Of a stretch of 53,726 nucleotides of DNA, positions 8,825 through 17,526 are shown piece by piece. The stretch's first letter is position 1, and every line of letters begins with the position of its first letter. The stretch is from an uncultured Bacteroidota bacterium. GTDB lineage: Bacteria; Bacteroidota; Bacteroidia; Bacteroidales; UBA12481. The position numbers and the translations under genes are program-made. Location of the stretch: NCBI GenBank assembly GCA_903919925.1, contig CAIXKO010000336.1:1-53726 (forward strand), given 5' to 3'. Below the pieces are notes generated by a model, which did not search any database, was not told the DNA's origin, and saw nothing but the letters and a program-made list of their open reading frames with translations.

Positions 8825-9112
8825 ATGAATAACATTTCTGTATGCGGGCTGAATTGCTCGGACTGCGAATTTTATAAAAAAACTTGCGACGGTTGTTACG
8901 CAGTGCAAGGCAGTACTTTTTGGGCAAATGAATCGATGCCGAACAAAGTTTGTCCATTGTTTCAATGTGCCTTTAACGAACGCGGATATGAAAGCTGCGG
9001 AGATTGCGAGGAGCTCCCATGTGCACTTTTTCTCCAGATGAAAGACCCGGCATTATCAGACGAGGAGCATGAGAAGATGATAAAGGTGAGGGTGGAGAGA
9101 TTGAAGTCGTGA
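8825..9112 (+). CDS. DUF3795 domain protein, cysteine-rich
   Basis: 95 residues from ATG 8825. Ten cysteines lie at 7, 11, 14, 21, 24, 43, 48, 58, 61 and 66, in the order CGLNCSDC, CDGC, CPLFQC, CGDCEELPC. This is the DUF3795 signature; the family probably binds zinc or an iron-sulphur cluster, and its function is unknown. It has no signal peptide, so it is cytosolic. The coding 3' end runs straight into the 9-bp repeat array (the stop codon lies in the first unit), and the last codons, for VRVERLKS, already resemble decayed units, suggesting the array has invaded or replaced the original end. Confidence 0.88.
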   Translation: MNNISVCGLNCSDCEFYKKTCDGCYAVQGSTFWANESMPNKVCPLFQCAFNERGYESCGDCEELPCALFLQMKDPALSDEEHEKMIKVRVERLKS

Positions 9113-9180
9113 AGAACGTGTAGAACGTGAAGAACGTAAAGAGCGTGAAGAGAGTGAAGAGCGTGAAGAACGTGTAGAAC
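9109..9180 (+). repeat. Second GTGAAGAAC 9-bp array (8 units)
   Basis: Eight consecutive 9-mers, including GTGTAGAAC twice (an in-frame TAG), GTAAAGAGC and GTGAAGAGA. Same strand and same consensus as 25-168. The first unit contains the stop codon of the DUF3795 gene. Decayed copies extend to about 9190. Confidence 0.88.
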
Positions 9181-9267
9181 GGGAAGGATTTGGTGGGAGT
9201 GAGGGGGTTTGGATGAAGGGGGTGGCTTTTAGCTAGGTTTATTGGGTTGATTGAAAGTTATATACCC

Positions 9268-9879
9268 TTGAAAACAATAGTTTGTTTTTTGTTTGTCATT
9301 TGCTGGTTGTTCATTGGCTGTAAAAAGGAGGAACCGGTAATTCCCTTGTGCAATCCTGAAAAGTTTTTCCCATTAAAAAAAGGCAATTATTGGATTTTGC
9401 AGAATTACACGGTCTTTGATAATGGCACTATTGGAGACGGGGAAATCGATAGCTTGTACATTTCATCGGACACATTGATGCTTGGCTATCAGTTCTTTCA
9501 CCTCAAAGGCACCTTTCACCGAAAACCAATCAGTCATTTTTTAACAGCAACCAATGGGCAGATTGTCAGTGCTGACCATTATGTCTTTTACGAATGCCCA
9601 AGATTATTCGATTCAAAAAAACTGTATCCCGTGATGGGGTTCGACTTTCCCGCAATCATTAACACTACTCGAAAAGATACCCTGATAAGAGTGGCAGCCG
9701 GAGATTTTGAACCGGTTATGTTATTTGAATCGCACAGTATGTTAGAAGACTCGATCTGGATAGTTACTTATAAAGCTTATTATTCAAAACATGTTGGTTT
9801 GGTGAAATTTAGCTCCCGCTGTGTTGGATGCAGCTACGAGAATTTCTCCGACCTTGTTCGATATCATGTTGAGAATTAA
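9268..9879 (+). CDS. Hypothetical lipoprotein (about 203 aa)
   Basis: No ATG is available; TTG 9268 gives a standard lipoprotein leader, with the hydrophobic run IVCFLFVICWLFIGC and lipobox Cys followed by KKEE. TTG 9247 would add seven residues. The mature part begins with CNPEKFFPLKKGNYWILQNY, a pattern shared with the lipoprotein at 40817-41431 (YFPNRVGNWWVYDR), so both belong to one Bacteroidota family of small beta-rich lipoproteins of unknown function. It ends convergently, overlapping the next gene by 4 bp. Confidence 0.7.
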   Translation: MKTIVCFLFVICWLFIGCKKEEPVIPLCNPEKFFPLKKGNYWILQNYTVFDNGTIGDGEIDSLYISSDTLMLGYQFFHLKGTFHRKPISHFLTATNGQIVSADHYVFYECPRLFDSKKLYPVMGFDFPAIINTTRKDTLIRVAAGDFEPVMLFESHSMLEDSIWIVTYKAYYSKHVGLVKFSSRCVGCSYENFSDLVRYHVEN

Positions 9880-11051
9880 GCAAGGAACTTTACCGCCCGG
9901 CTGAACACCTGGTGAAAAGCCTGATCAACCTGCGAGCGTAGTGCTGGATTGCCTGTTGGAAAAGGATTTTCATGTGAATAGGGATATGGAAAATCAAGGA
10001 TGGTCATTGGAATCTTATTCCTTTTCTTGCTACTCCCCCAAAGAGTTTGGAGAATTGATCGGGCCGGAATAACCTGATCCTTGGATAATCCGACAGCAGA
10101 AATCTGATTCCGCAGGCGATGAAAAGCAAACTCCCGGAGTGCCTGAAACCGCTCCAAACTGAGCATCGATACAAATGCAGACCATAAAGTATTAAAGGAA
10201 CTCAAGTGTTCGATATTAATTTTGTGCCTCACGGCGTTTGGATCATGACGAATAAAAGCGTCACCTAAACGATCAAAAGCTTTTGCGTCCATAATATATC
10301 GGGATATTCCCTGCATTTGTTCAAACGAACTTCCTCCTAAAAAGAGAAAACTCTTTGAGTCAGAAAACAGTTCATCAGGGTTGGCTATCAGCAGCACTTC
10401 CAGAAGGAATGCTCCAACTGAATACGCAAAAAAATCGACAGTTGCTTCTTTACAAAACAAATGATGATTGCCAGAGCGGATCATCTGAGTTAATGAAATC
10501 AGGTCATAACAACTCTGGAGCCCTGAAGTACAAAACCATTCGGGATGGATATCCAATCGTGTGCTCAGCGCTGCATTTATTGGAGTAGCAATCTCATTAC
10601 CTGACGTTTGCTGTACCCGTTGATGAGCTACTTCTTGCATAAGACGCGGATCGCTCCAAAAGCCAGGGGACCGGTTGACATGGAAAGCCATTGGAAACAG
10701 GATGACCGCTTTTTCGGTTTTTTCACTTAAGAACTGTGCCCAGTATAGATATTTCTGCCAGTTTCTTTCATTCAAGCCATGCAACAAAATAATGGCACCC
10801 TTGGCTACATCGTTTCCTCCCGGCATAAACACCGGATAGGTAAAATGATAGTTCCCTTCGAATGACCGGAGCAACAGATCGGAGTGATCAGTGGTGGAAT
10901 CCTGATTTGGGCTGACATTAGCTGGTTCAGGTTTGATCACTGACTGAAAATCACAATTAACGATCCTTGATGTAGAGCCTGGTATTGATATATCGCGGGT
11001 GCGGAAGTCAAATCGCGATTTAAGTAACATCTGATTCCCAAAATAGTCCAT
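9876..11051 (-). CDS. DUF6051-type alpha/beta hydrolase
   Basis: 391 residues without a signal peptide. It contains an alpha/beta-hydrolase core: GAIILLHGLNERNWQKYL near residue 85 gives the oxyanion-hole region, and DFFAYSVGAFLLEVLL provides a serine elbow of the form Y-S-V-G-A. A late His in PYSHENPFP could complete the triad. The overall pattern matches DUF6051 proteins, for which no substrate is established. ATG 11051 is chosen. The gene converges with the lipoprotein gene and diverges from the LytTR gene across 155 bp in which I see no clear promoter. Confidence 0.78.
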   Translation of the reverse strand: MDYFGNQMLLKSRFDFRTRDISIPGSTSRIVNCDFQSVIKPEPANVSPNQDSTTDHSDLLLRSFEGNYHFTYPVFMPGGNDVAKGAIILLHGLNERNWQKYLYWAQFLSEKTEKAVILFPMAFHVNRSPGFWSDPRLMQEVAHQRVQQTSGNEIATPINAALSTRLDIHPEWFCTSGLQSCYDLISLTQMIRSGNHHLFCKEATVDFFAYSVGAFLLEVLLIANPDELFSDSKSFLFLGGSSFEQMQGISRYIMDAKAFDRLGDAFIRHDPNAVRHKINIEHLSSFNTLWSAFVSMLSLERFQALREFAFHRLRNQISAVGLSKDQVIPARSILQTLWGSSKKRNKIPMTILDFPYPYSHENPFPTGNPALRSQVDQAFHQVFSRAVKFLA

Positions 11052-11206
11052 GGTGGTTTAATTCTTTCTGCAAATTTACAGTGCTCCATAAGCCTTAACA
11101 ACAGACAGGTGCCCAACAGGCTTTTAGGGTGATAAAAACCGGTGTTTTGGGATGAAAACCTGAATACAGGGACAAAATCAATTACAACTTTGATTATTAT
11201 TGCAGA

Positions 11207-12061
11207 ATGAATTGGAGCCGTCTAATACCTGACTTTTTTGTAAAACCCCGTAATACGGTGATACAGATCATATTCACCTCAGTATTTGCCTACTCCTTCA
11301 TTCTGATCTATCATCCGTTCGGTTCTCAAAGTTGGTTTGATGTAAACACGGGGCAATTTGCCTTTTATGTAGGATTTGTTGTAGTGCTTGGCATGGTGGT
11401 GGTCATTATCAGCCGTGTGATTATGACGCAGATAAGGAAAAGGTGGCCGATAACTATTGCGGGATATGCTTTAATGATCGCGCTTGAGGTACTGGCAATG
11501 ACCGGTTTTTATATGATGATCCAGAAGGTTTTCCTAAAAGATCAACGTTTTTGGTTTGAAGTGTATTACACGGCCATATTAAATGCCACGCTGATTCTGC
11601 TAATTCCTTACCTGATAAGTTTACTTTACTTTGCCTGGCTGGATAAAAAGCAACATATTGAAAAACTGCTTGTTGAAAATCGATTAATTGGTAAACAGCC
11701 GGAAATAGAGCTCTCGCGGTTTGTGAATTTTTCAGATGAAAATGGTGAAATAAAGCTTTCGATTCAGCTCGATGACTTGCTCTACCTGGAGTCCAATGAA
11801 AACTATGTCACGATTCACTATCTCGATCGTACACAAGCTGGCAGAATGCTTTTGCGCAATAGTTTAAAGCGTTTGGAGGAGCAACTATCCGGATACCCGA
11901 TCGTACGTTGTCATCGTTCCTATATGGTTAATCTTAATCGTGTTAAGTTAGCAAAACGAACCAAAACCGGCATGATCCTAGAACTTACCACACCTGTCGC
12001 AATCCGTATACCTGTATCGGAAACTTACAAAAATGAGATTGATAAAGTTTTGAAAATCTAA
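11207..12061 (+). CDS. Membrane-bound LytTR-family transcriptional regulator
   Basis: 284 residues. Four predicted transmembrane helices lie at about 20-38, 48-70, 82-104 and 120-145, followed by a C-terminal LytTR DNA-binding domain at about 185-284. This domain contains DDLLYLESNENYVTIHYL, the LRNSLKRLEEQL helix and VRCHRSYMVNL, the conserved LytTR core. There is no receiver domain, so the protein probably senses a membrane or periplasmic signal directly and acts as a one-component regulator. The stop lies only 10 bp from the convergent end of the GH27-GH43 gene. Targets are unknown. Confidence 0.9.
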   Translation: MNWSRLIPDFFVKPRNTVIQIIFTSVFAYSFILIYHPFGSQSWFDVNTGQFAFYVGFVVVLGMVVVIISRVIMTQIRKRWPITIAGYALMIALEVLAMTGFYMMIQKVFLKDQRFWFEVYYTAILNATLILLIPYLISLLYFAWLDKKQHIEKLLVENRLIGKQPEIELSRFVNFSDENGEIKLSIQLDDLLYLESNENYVTIHYLDRTQAGRMLLRNSLKRLEEQLSGYPIVRCHRSYMVNLNRVKLAKRTKTGMILELTTPVAIRIPVSETYKNEIDKVLKI

Positions 12062-12071
12062 AGGAAGAGCA

Positions 12072-15000
12072 TCAATCCCGCCGGAAAACATTAGTATCCC
12101 AGGATTCCATCCATTTCAGAACAGGGAGTTTATTTTCCCAAAGTATCGGCAGCCACACATATCTTCCATCGATAGCGTTTTCAGGGTTCCAGCGATCTGC
12201 CATAAAGATAAAGGCTCCTGGCTGGCCGGTAAGTGGCAGAATGAAGGTGCTTTGAGAATTAAAAGTGACTTTGGTTTCTGATTCAGCGCCCTTACATGGA
12301 TTTCCGTATTCGACCCAAGGTCCCCATATAGATTCACCCACAGCCACAGTTGCCGCATTTGGCGCCCAACCCGTGCAACCGGAGGTTATCAGGTAGTATT
12401 TGCCTTGATACTTAACCATAGCAGGGGCCTCGCGGAATCGTCCGGACAGAATTTTAATAAACCTACCGGATGGGTTAAGATAATCATCTCTCAGCTGGGA
12501 GATAATTAAGGTTGCATTATCCTCTGAAGCATAGATGTGATAGGCCCTTCCATCATCATCCAGGAAAAGTGTCATATCGCGTGCCATTTCCCCATTGGGC
12601 CGCATGCTTTCAACATACTGGTAGGGGCCGGTAACTTTGTCAGCTATGGCAACACCGCTACGTGCAGCTTTATATCCCTGTCCTTTTAGCTCAAGGTGAA
12701 ACCACATCACGTATTTACCAGATTGGCGATTAAATAGAACCTTTGGGCGTTCCAGAATACAACCCGCAGTTATATCGCTGGCCGGATCATCTGAAACTTT
12801 CAGCGCAATCCCCTCATCCTTCCAATTGTACAGATCAGTTGATGAATAACAATGAACTCCAACCCAGGCATTATTGCCCTTTGTTCCCTCCAATTTATGC
12901 TCGCCAAACCACCAATACTTTCCGTTGTCAAATAAGATTCCACCACCGTGCGCATTAATCATAACGCCATTGTTGTCGAGCCAGGGCTTACCAGGGTAAA
13001 AAGCAGCGGCTCCTTTTTCAGTATCCGTTAATTTGGGACCCGTGGAAATAGATTGAGGAGCCAGGCGTATCAGTATTACCCCATGTGAAGGTACCACTGA
13101 GGAAAAGGTACCGTTGAATACTCCCAGGTCCTTTTGCCGCCATAAGTCACGCACAGTTACTAACCCTTTGATACCCATTTTTTTCAAATCGAGCTGATAT
13201 TCTTTTGATTCTTCGCCAAGATTGAATATTCCTATCGCACTGCTGCTGTCGGCTAACAATTTTGACCATACCTGAAAATCACCATCGGTAATATTAAGAG
13301 CAGCCTGTTTACCAAGAGCATCCTGATTCACCGCCAGTACCTCATCATTGGTTATGAGGTTCAAAGTGAAGTCATCGAGACGGGTGAGGTCGCAGCCCAG
13401 CAACAGGGGAGCAGCCAATAGACTCCAAAGGCTGATATGTGTATATTGTTCATCTGGCGTAAGTTTACTTTTGTGGAGGCTCGGCCCCCAGCCAACCCAG
13501 CCAACCACCAGCATATCAGGATCGTTCCAGTGACCGGGAGCTGCAAAAGGGGATTGTACGGTTTGTGAGAAGCCGCATTGTTTAACAGATTCCCAGCTGT
13601 CGTTGATATCTTCGGTGGTCCGCCAGAGGTTTCCGCCTACCTCGGCACCCCACCTCCATACCTCCCCCATCCCATATTGGCAGAGGCTAAAAACAATATC
13701 TCGGTTTGATCTTTTCAGAGCATCCCTCATGATCAGATAGGGTTTAATGAGTTCAGGCTTTTCAGTATTTTTTGCGATCTGATCATAGGAACACCAATCG
13801 TATTTCAGATAATCGACTCCCCAGGCACCATAACTCTCGGCATCCTGGTTCTCAAACAGATAGCTTGCAGCGTACTTTCCGCATGTGAGTGGCCCTGGTG
13901 AACTGTATACTCCAAACTTGAGCCCCAATGCATGAATACTATCGCCCAATGCCTTCATATTCGGAAACTTCGAATTTGGCAGAATATACCCCCATGGATC
14001 TCTTTTAGGTTCTTCGGACTGAAATTTCTGCCAGCCATCATCAATATTTATAAAGGAATAGCCATGATTGGCGAGGCCCTTTTCCTTAAAAACACGGGCA
14101 CTTGCAATAACTTTTTCCTGGTCAACTGCTGTACCCCAGCAATTCCAGCTGTTCCAGCCCATGGGTGGAGTCAAAGCAATCCGGTCACCAATCACGATGC
14201 GAAATTCCTTTCGCTCCTCGCCCAGCATATTCCTCACGATAAGCATAACCCGGTATTCTCCGGCAACATTAACCCTGCCAGTAATGATCCCGGTTTTCGG
14301 ATCCAGACTCAAGCCGGTTGGCAAACCCTCAGATGCAAAATAAACCGGACGCTTGCCGGTAACCGGAATGGTGAAAAGAAAGGGTTTACCCGGACTCGCT
14401 CCATATATGGCAGGCCCGTTGATTCTGGGAGTTTCCGGCGCTTTTGGAGTCAGCAGATAAGGATACTCATCACCGGAGCTAAACTTACCTTTAACCTGAT
14501 CATAAACAAACTCATAAATCACTCTATTGGGCCCGGTTGGCTCTGGGATGGAATAGGTGAATTCTTTGAGTGATGTAGGTGGGATTGCTACTTTTTCTTT
14601 TAGGATTATAGAAATTTTACGGGTTAATTTATCAGTAATTGAGATAGTTAACCGACCGGTAATAGGAGATTTTGAATAGAAATTTTGCAGTACCACTTTT
14701 TTACGGATCGAACCGTCCGATTTTTCCGGTGCATTCTGGTTATCGATCCTGAAGTAATCAGTCAGTTTTTTCATTCGAATAGAAAGATCTCCCGCATAAA
14801 TTCCACCCATTCCACCTTCGTCAAAAACGCGGATTGCAATAATGTTTTCCTGATCCCATTTGATTCGTGGATCGTTGACCGATAAAACATAATTACGCTG
14901 AACATCGTACGTAGCAGTGGGTGCCTTTATAAAACCCGGATCGGGTTGAGTGCCCTGGCCCACTGTGTTGCCGTTCATTCCAAGCAATTGTCCGTTCAAA

Positions 15001-15323
15001 AACGACTGATCGAAGTTATTAATCTTGCCCAAAGCAAACTGAAGACTATCAAGAAGATATGCTCTGATTTTGAGTGATGAAGGGATTACCACTTTAGTGA
15101 TGTACCAGGCATACCCGTCATATACATCGAATCCCTGCAATTCCCAGTTTTTATCCATTGCCATGGTTTTCCAACCTGTATGATCAAACCCGGGCTTCAG
15201 ACATACCGACTGATCTCCAGTAGAAAATTTCCATCCGCCGGCAAGGGAAACAGAGGGTTCATTCTGAGCAAATAGGCTGACGGTAATAAGGATTGCAGCA
15301 AGGGTAATAGATAACCTGATCAT
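12072..15323 (-). CDS. GH27 alpha-galactosidase fused to a GH43 (exo-beta-1,3-galactanase-like) module
   Basis: 1083 residues with a signal peptide (1-19). Order: a jelly-roll/galactose-binding domain (about 25-190), a linker domain (190-295), a putative Ig domain (about 300-380, GLPTGLSLDPKTGIITG), GH27 (about 385-755) and GH43 (about 770-1083). GH27 shows MGWNSWNCWG at 388, D509 (KYDWC, nucleophile) and D572 (TEDINDSW, acid/base). GH43 shows AHGGGILF, YWWFGEH, E858 in LERPKV, E965 in REAPAM and Q1024 in NSQSTF. These match the Glu/Glu/Gln set I recall from the fungal exo-beta-1,3-galactanase Pc1,3Gal43A, in place of the Asp base of classical GH43. Likely target: arabinogalactan-type side chains. 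Monocistronic. Confidence 0.92.
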   Translation of the reverse strand: MIRLSITLAAILITVSLFAQNEPSVSLAGGWKFSTGDQSVCLKPGFDHTGWKTMAMDKNWELQGFDVYDGYAWYITKVVIPSSLKIRAYLLDSLQFALGKINNFDQSFLNGQLLGMNGNTVGQGTQPDPGFIKAPTATYDVQRNYVLSVNDPRIKWDQENIIAIRVFDEGGMGGIYAGDLSIRMKKLTDYFRIDNQNAPEKSDGSIRKKVVLQNFYSKSPITGRLTISITDKLTRKISIILKEKVAIPPTSLKEFTYSIPEPTGPNRVIYEFVYDQVKGKFSSGDEYPYLLTPKAPETPRINGPAIYGASPGKPFLFTIPVTGKRPVYFASEGLPTGLSLDPKTGIITGRVNVAGEYRVMLIVRNMLGEERKEFRIVIGDRIALTPPMGWNSWNCWGTAVDQEKVIASARVFKEKGLANHGYSFINIDDGWQKFQSEEPKRDPWGYILPNSKFPNMKALGDSIHALGLKFGVYSSPGPLTCGKYAASYLFENQDAESYGAWGVDYLKYDWCSYDQIAKNTEKPELIKPYLIMRDALKRSNRDIVFSLCQYGMGEVWRWGAEVGGNLWRTTEDINDSWESVKQCGFSQTVQSPFAAPGHWNDPDMLVVGWVGWGPSLHKSKLTPDEQYTHISLWSLLAAPLLLGCDLTRLDDFTLNLITNDEVLAVNQDALGKQAALNITDGDFQVWSKLLADSSSAIGIFNLGEESKEYQLDLKKMGIKGLVTVRDLWRQKDLGVFNGTFSSVVPSHGVILIRLAPQSISTGPKLTDTEKGAAAFYPGKPWLDNNGVMINAHGGGILFDNGKYWWFGEHKLEGTKGNNAWVGVHCYSSTDLYNWKDEGIALKVSDDPASDITAGCILERPKVLFNRQSGKYVMWFHLELKGQGYKAARSGVAIADKVTGPYQYVESMRPNGEMARDMTLFLDDDGRAYHIYASEDNATLIISQLRDDYLNPSGRFIKILSGRFREAPAMVKYQGKYYLITSGCTGWAPNAATVAVGESIWGPWVEYGNPCKGAESETKVTFNSQSTFILPLTGQPGAFIFMADRWNPENAIDGRYVWLPILWENKLPVLKWMESWDTNVFRRD

Positions 15324-15340
15324 GTTTATTGAAATTTTTA

Positions 15341-15348
15341 CAAATTTA
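15341..15348 (-). promoter_or_regulatory. Possible -7 box (TAAATTTG) for the GH27-GH43 gene
   Basis: On the minus strand TAAATTTG fits the Bacteroidota TAnnTTTG box, 18 bp upstream of ATG 15323. A TTTG lies too close upstream (13 bp) for a normal -33 element, so support is weak. Confidence 0.3.
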
Positions 15349-15378
15349 TCAAACTATCGAACAAACCAGCTAAGTGGC

Positions 15379-15386
15379 TATCTTTG
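15379..15386 (+). promoter_or_regulatory. Possible -7 box (TATCTTTG) for the GT39-mntP pair
   Basis: TATCTTTG matches TAnnTTTG, 49 bp upstream of ATG 15436. No convincing TTG -33 element is seen at the usual distance. Confidence 0.3.
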
Positions 15387-15435
15387 CCGGATGGGCATTA
15401 CAAAAATTAAATTTGGTGACCAAAAACCTTAGAGC

Positions 15436-16926
15436 ATGAGCAATCTACTTTTAGGAATATTTACCGTTTCCTTTTGTTCAATTGGCTATTTTTATTCGTG
15501 GCGCCATCATACGAAGGATAATTACAAAATTGCCGTTCTGCTGCTTGTTCTGTGTGGATTTGCCCTTCGCATGTACATTTCATGCGACTTTTTCCTTCAC
15601 TCCTGGGATGAACGCTATCATGCCCTGGTTGCAAAGAATCTCATTCAACATCCGCTGATTCCAACACTTTACGACAACCCAATACTGCCATACGACTATA
15701 AAAGCTGGATTACCAATCACATATGGGTTCATAAACAACCATTACCTTTATGGACGATGGCAGCCAGTTTATCGTTATTTGGAATCAACGAAATTGCTTT
15801 AAGGCTGCCATCTATCATCTTAACCACCATTGGAATCTGGCTTACCTTTTCGATCGGCAGTTACTTGTTCAACAAAAAAGTTGGATACCTGGCCGCCTTC
15901 TTATACTCGATTAACGGTTTGATCATTGAATTAACCGGAGGCAGGGTGCCAACGGACCATATCGATACATTCTTTTTGTTTTTTGTTGAGCTGGCTGTAT
16001 TTTTTACCATTTTATTCGCTCAAAAAAAGAAATTCATTTATAATATTCTTACAGGGATAAGCCTGGGTGCCGCAATACTTTCGAAATGGCTTCCCGCACT
16101 CATTATTCTTCCAATCTGGTTGTTAATTATATATGAATCGGGTAATTTCAAAATCAAAGAAATCATCTTCCATTTTATTATAATGATGCTCGTGGGAGCT
16201 GCTGTATTTATTCCATGGCAACTTTATATTTACCGGGTCTTTCCGGTGGAAGCGAGCTGGGAGTCAGGGTTTAACATGAATCACATCACGCAGGTTCTTG
16301 AAAATCAAACAGGACCGCCTTATTATTTCATCAATAAAATCAGGATAAACTATGGGGAGTTGATCTATCTGCCGATGCTATGGTTCTTCTGGAAAACAAT
16401 TATCAATTTAAAAGATTACAAAAGAGTTGCTATTTGCATTTGGTTTTTGTTGCCATTTCTTTTCTTTTCATTTGTAAAAACGAAAATGCAAGCTTATCTG
16501 CTTTTTACCTCTCCTACGATTTTTATGATCACTGCTGATTTCTTTTTTATGCTTTCTGATTACAAAAGGGATCACAAACCAAAATGGGTGTACAATTTAA
16601 TTTTGTTATTATTAATATGTTTACCAATCAGATACACCATTGAGCGAGTTAAGCCATTTGAAAAAATAGATCGAAATCCATTGTGGGCTATTGAATTAAG
16701 AAAGTTAAATAAACAGAATTTTGAAAAGGGGATATTGTTTAATTACGATAAACCAATAGAAGCAATGTTTTACACCGATCTGACCGTTTACTCCTATATA
16801 CCGGACAAAAAAACAATAGCAGAATTAATCGATAAAGGATATAAAATTCTTATTAACGATAATGGTAATTTGCCTGAAGAAATAAAAACAAATATTAATA
16901 TTCAAAAATGGACATTCTCGTATTAA
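15436..16926 (+). CDS. GT39-like membrane glycosyltransferase (ArnT/PMT fold)
   Basis: 496 residues with about ten hydrophobic helices and a short hydrophilic C-terminus. The first periplasmic loop contains HSWDERYHALVAKNL (D58, E59), the acidic motif characteristic of the GT39/GT83 GT-C fold that uses polyprenyl-phosphate sugars. GRVPTDHIDTFFLFF and ILSKWLPALIILPIWL are also typical. It would transfer a sugar to lipid, protein or polysaccharide on the periplasmic side. The acceptor cannot be inferred. It overlaps the start of mntP by 19 bp, so the two are probably co-translated. Confidence 0.85.
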   Translation: MSNLLLGIFTVSFCSIGYFYSWRHHTKDNYKIAVLLLVLCGFALRMYISCDFFLHSWDERYHALVAKNLIQHPLIPTLYDNPILPYDYKSWITNHIWVHKQPLPLWTMAASLSLFGINEIALRLPSIILTTIGIWLTFSIGSYLFNKKVGYLAAFLYSINGLIIELTGGRVPTDHIDTFFLFFVELAVFFTILFAQKKKFIYNILTGISLGAAILSKWLPALIILPIWLLIIYESGNFKIKEIIFHFIIMMLVGAAVFIPWQLYIYRVFPVEASWESGFNMNHITQVLENQTGPPYYFINKIRINYGELIYLPMLWFFWKTIINLKDYKRVAICIWFLLPFLFFSFVKTKMQAYLLFTSPTIFMITADFFFMLSDYKRDHKPKWVYNLILLLLICLPIRYTIERVKPFEKIDRNPLWAIELRKLNKQNFEKGILFNYDKPIEAMFYTDLTVYSYIPDKKTIAELIDKGYKILINDNGNLPEEIKTNINIQKWTFSY

Positions 16927-17474
16927 TCGGCATTTCCGTTGGGCTCTCGATGGATGCGTTGGCTGTTTCCGTAGCTAATGGAATAATGATCAAGAAGTTG
17001 CATGTCCGGCATGCTTTTAGGATAGCTTTTTCATTTGGATTTTTCCAAGCCATTATGCCGTTGATCGGTTGGGCAGCAGGAATCACTTTCAGCACCTATA
17101 TAAAAGAAATTGATCATTGGATAGCCTTTGGTTTGCTCGTATTAGTTGGCAGCCGGATGATATGGGAAAGTTTTACCAGTTCGAATAAAGATGAAGCTGC
17201 AAAAAATTGTTTACACTTCCCTACCCTGCTGATCCTATCCATTGCAACCAGCATTGATGCACTTGCAGTGGGAGTCAGTTTTGCGTTTTTAGATATGACC
17301 ATTTGGTTTCCCATTCTTCTGATCGGACTCATTACTTTTGTTATCTGCTTCATCGGGGTTATTCTGGGCAACAAGCTTGGACCCTTATTTGGCAACAAAC
17401 TGGGCATTATTGGAGGCTTGGTGCTGATTGGCATCGGCCTGAATATCTTAATCGAGCATTTACTTAATCAATAG
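16908..17474 (+). CDS. mntP: MntP family manganese efflux pump
   Basis: 188 residues and six hydrophobic helices in two repeats. Each half starts with an Asp-centred motif: MDALAVSVANG at about 15-25 and IDALAVGVSF in the second half. This is the MntP (YebN/DUF204) signature; the Asp residues are needed for Mn(II) export. GLVLIGIGLNILIEHL closes the second repeat. ATG 16908 lies inside the preceding transferase gene (19-bp overlap). mntP genes are often controlled by a yybP-ykoY manganese riboswitch; none could fit here because the leader would be coding sequence. Confidence 0.93.
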   Translation: MDILVLIGISVGLSMDALAVSVANGIMIKKLHVRHAFRIAFSFGFFQAIMPLIGWAAGITFSTYIKEIDHWIAFGLLVLVGSRMIWESFTSSNKDEAAKNCLHFPTLLILSIATSIDALAVGVSFAFLDMTIWFPILLIGLITFVICFIGVILGNKLGPLFGNKLGIIGGLVLIGIGLNILIEHLLNQ

Positions 17475-17526
17475 ACTAACAAAAAGGTTTCTTCTCACCA
17501 GTAAATAATAATAAACACATTTCATT

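Noticed and set aside
13932-14573. 213-codon open frame on the plus strand
   Set aside because: It lies antisense to the GH27 region, whose motifs and catalytic residues are unambiguous. It has no motif or promoter of its own.
16868-16910. yybP-ykoY manganese riboswitch before mntP
   Set aside because: The upstream DNA is coding sequence of the transferase, and no conserved riboswitch core is visible.
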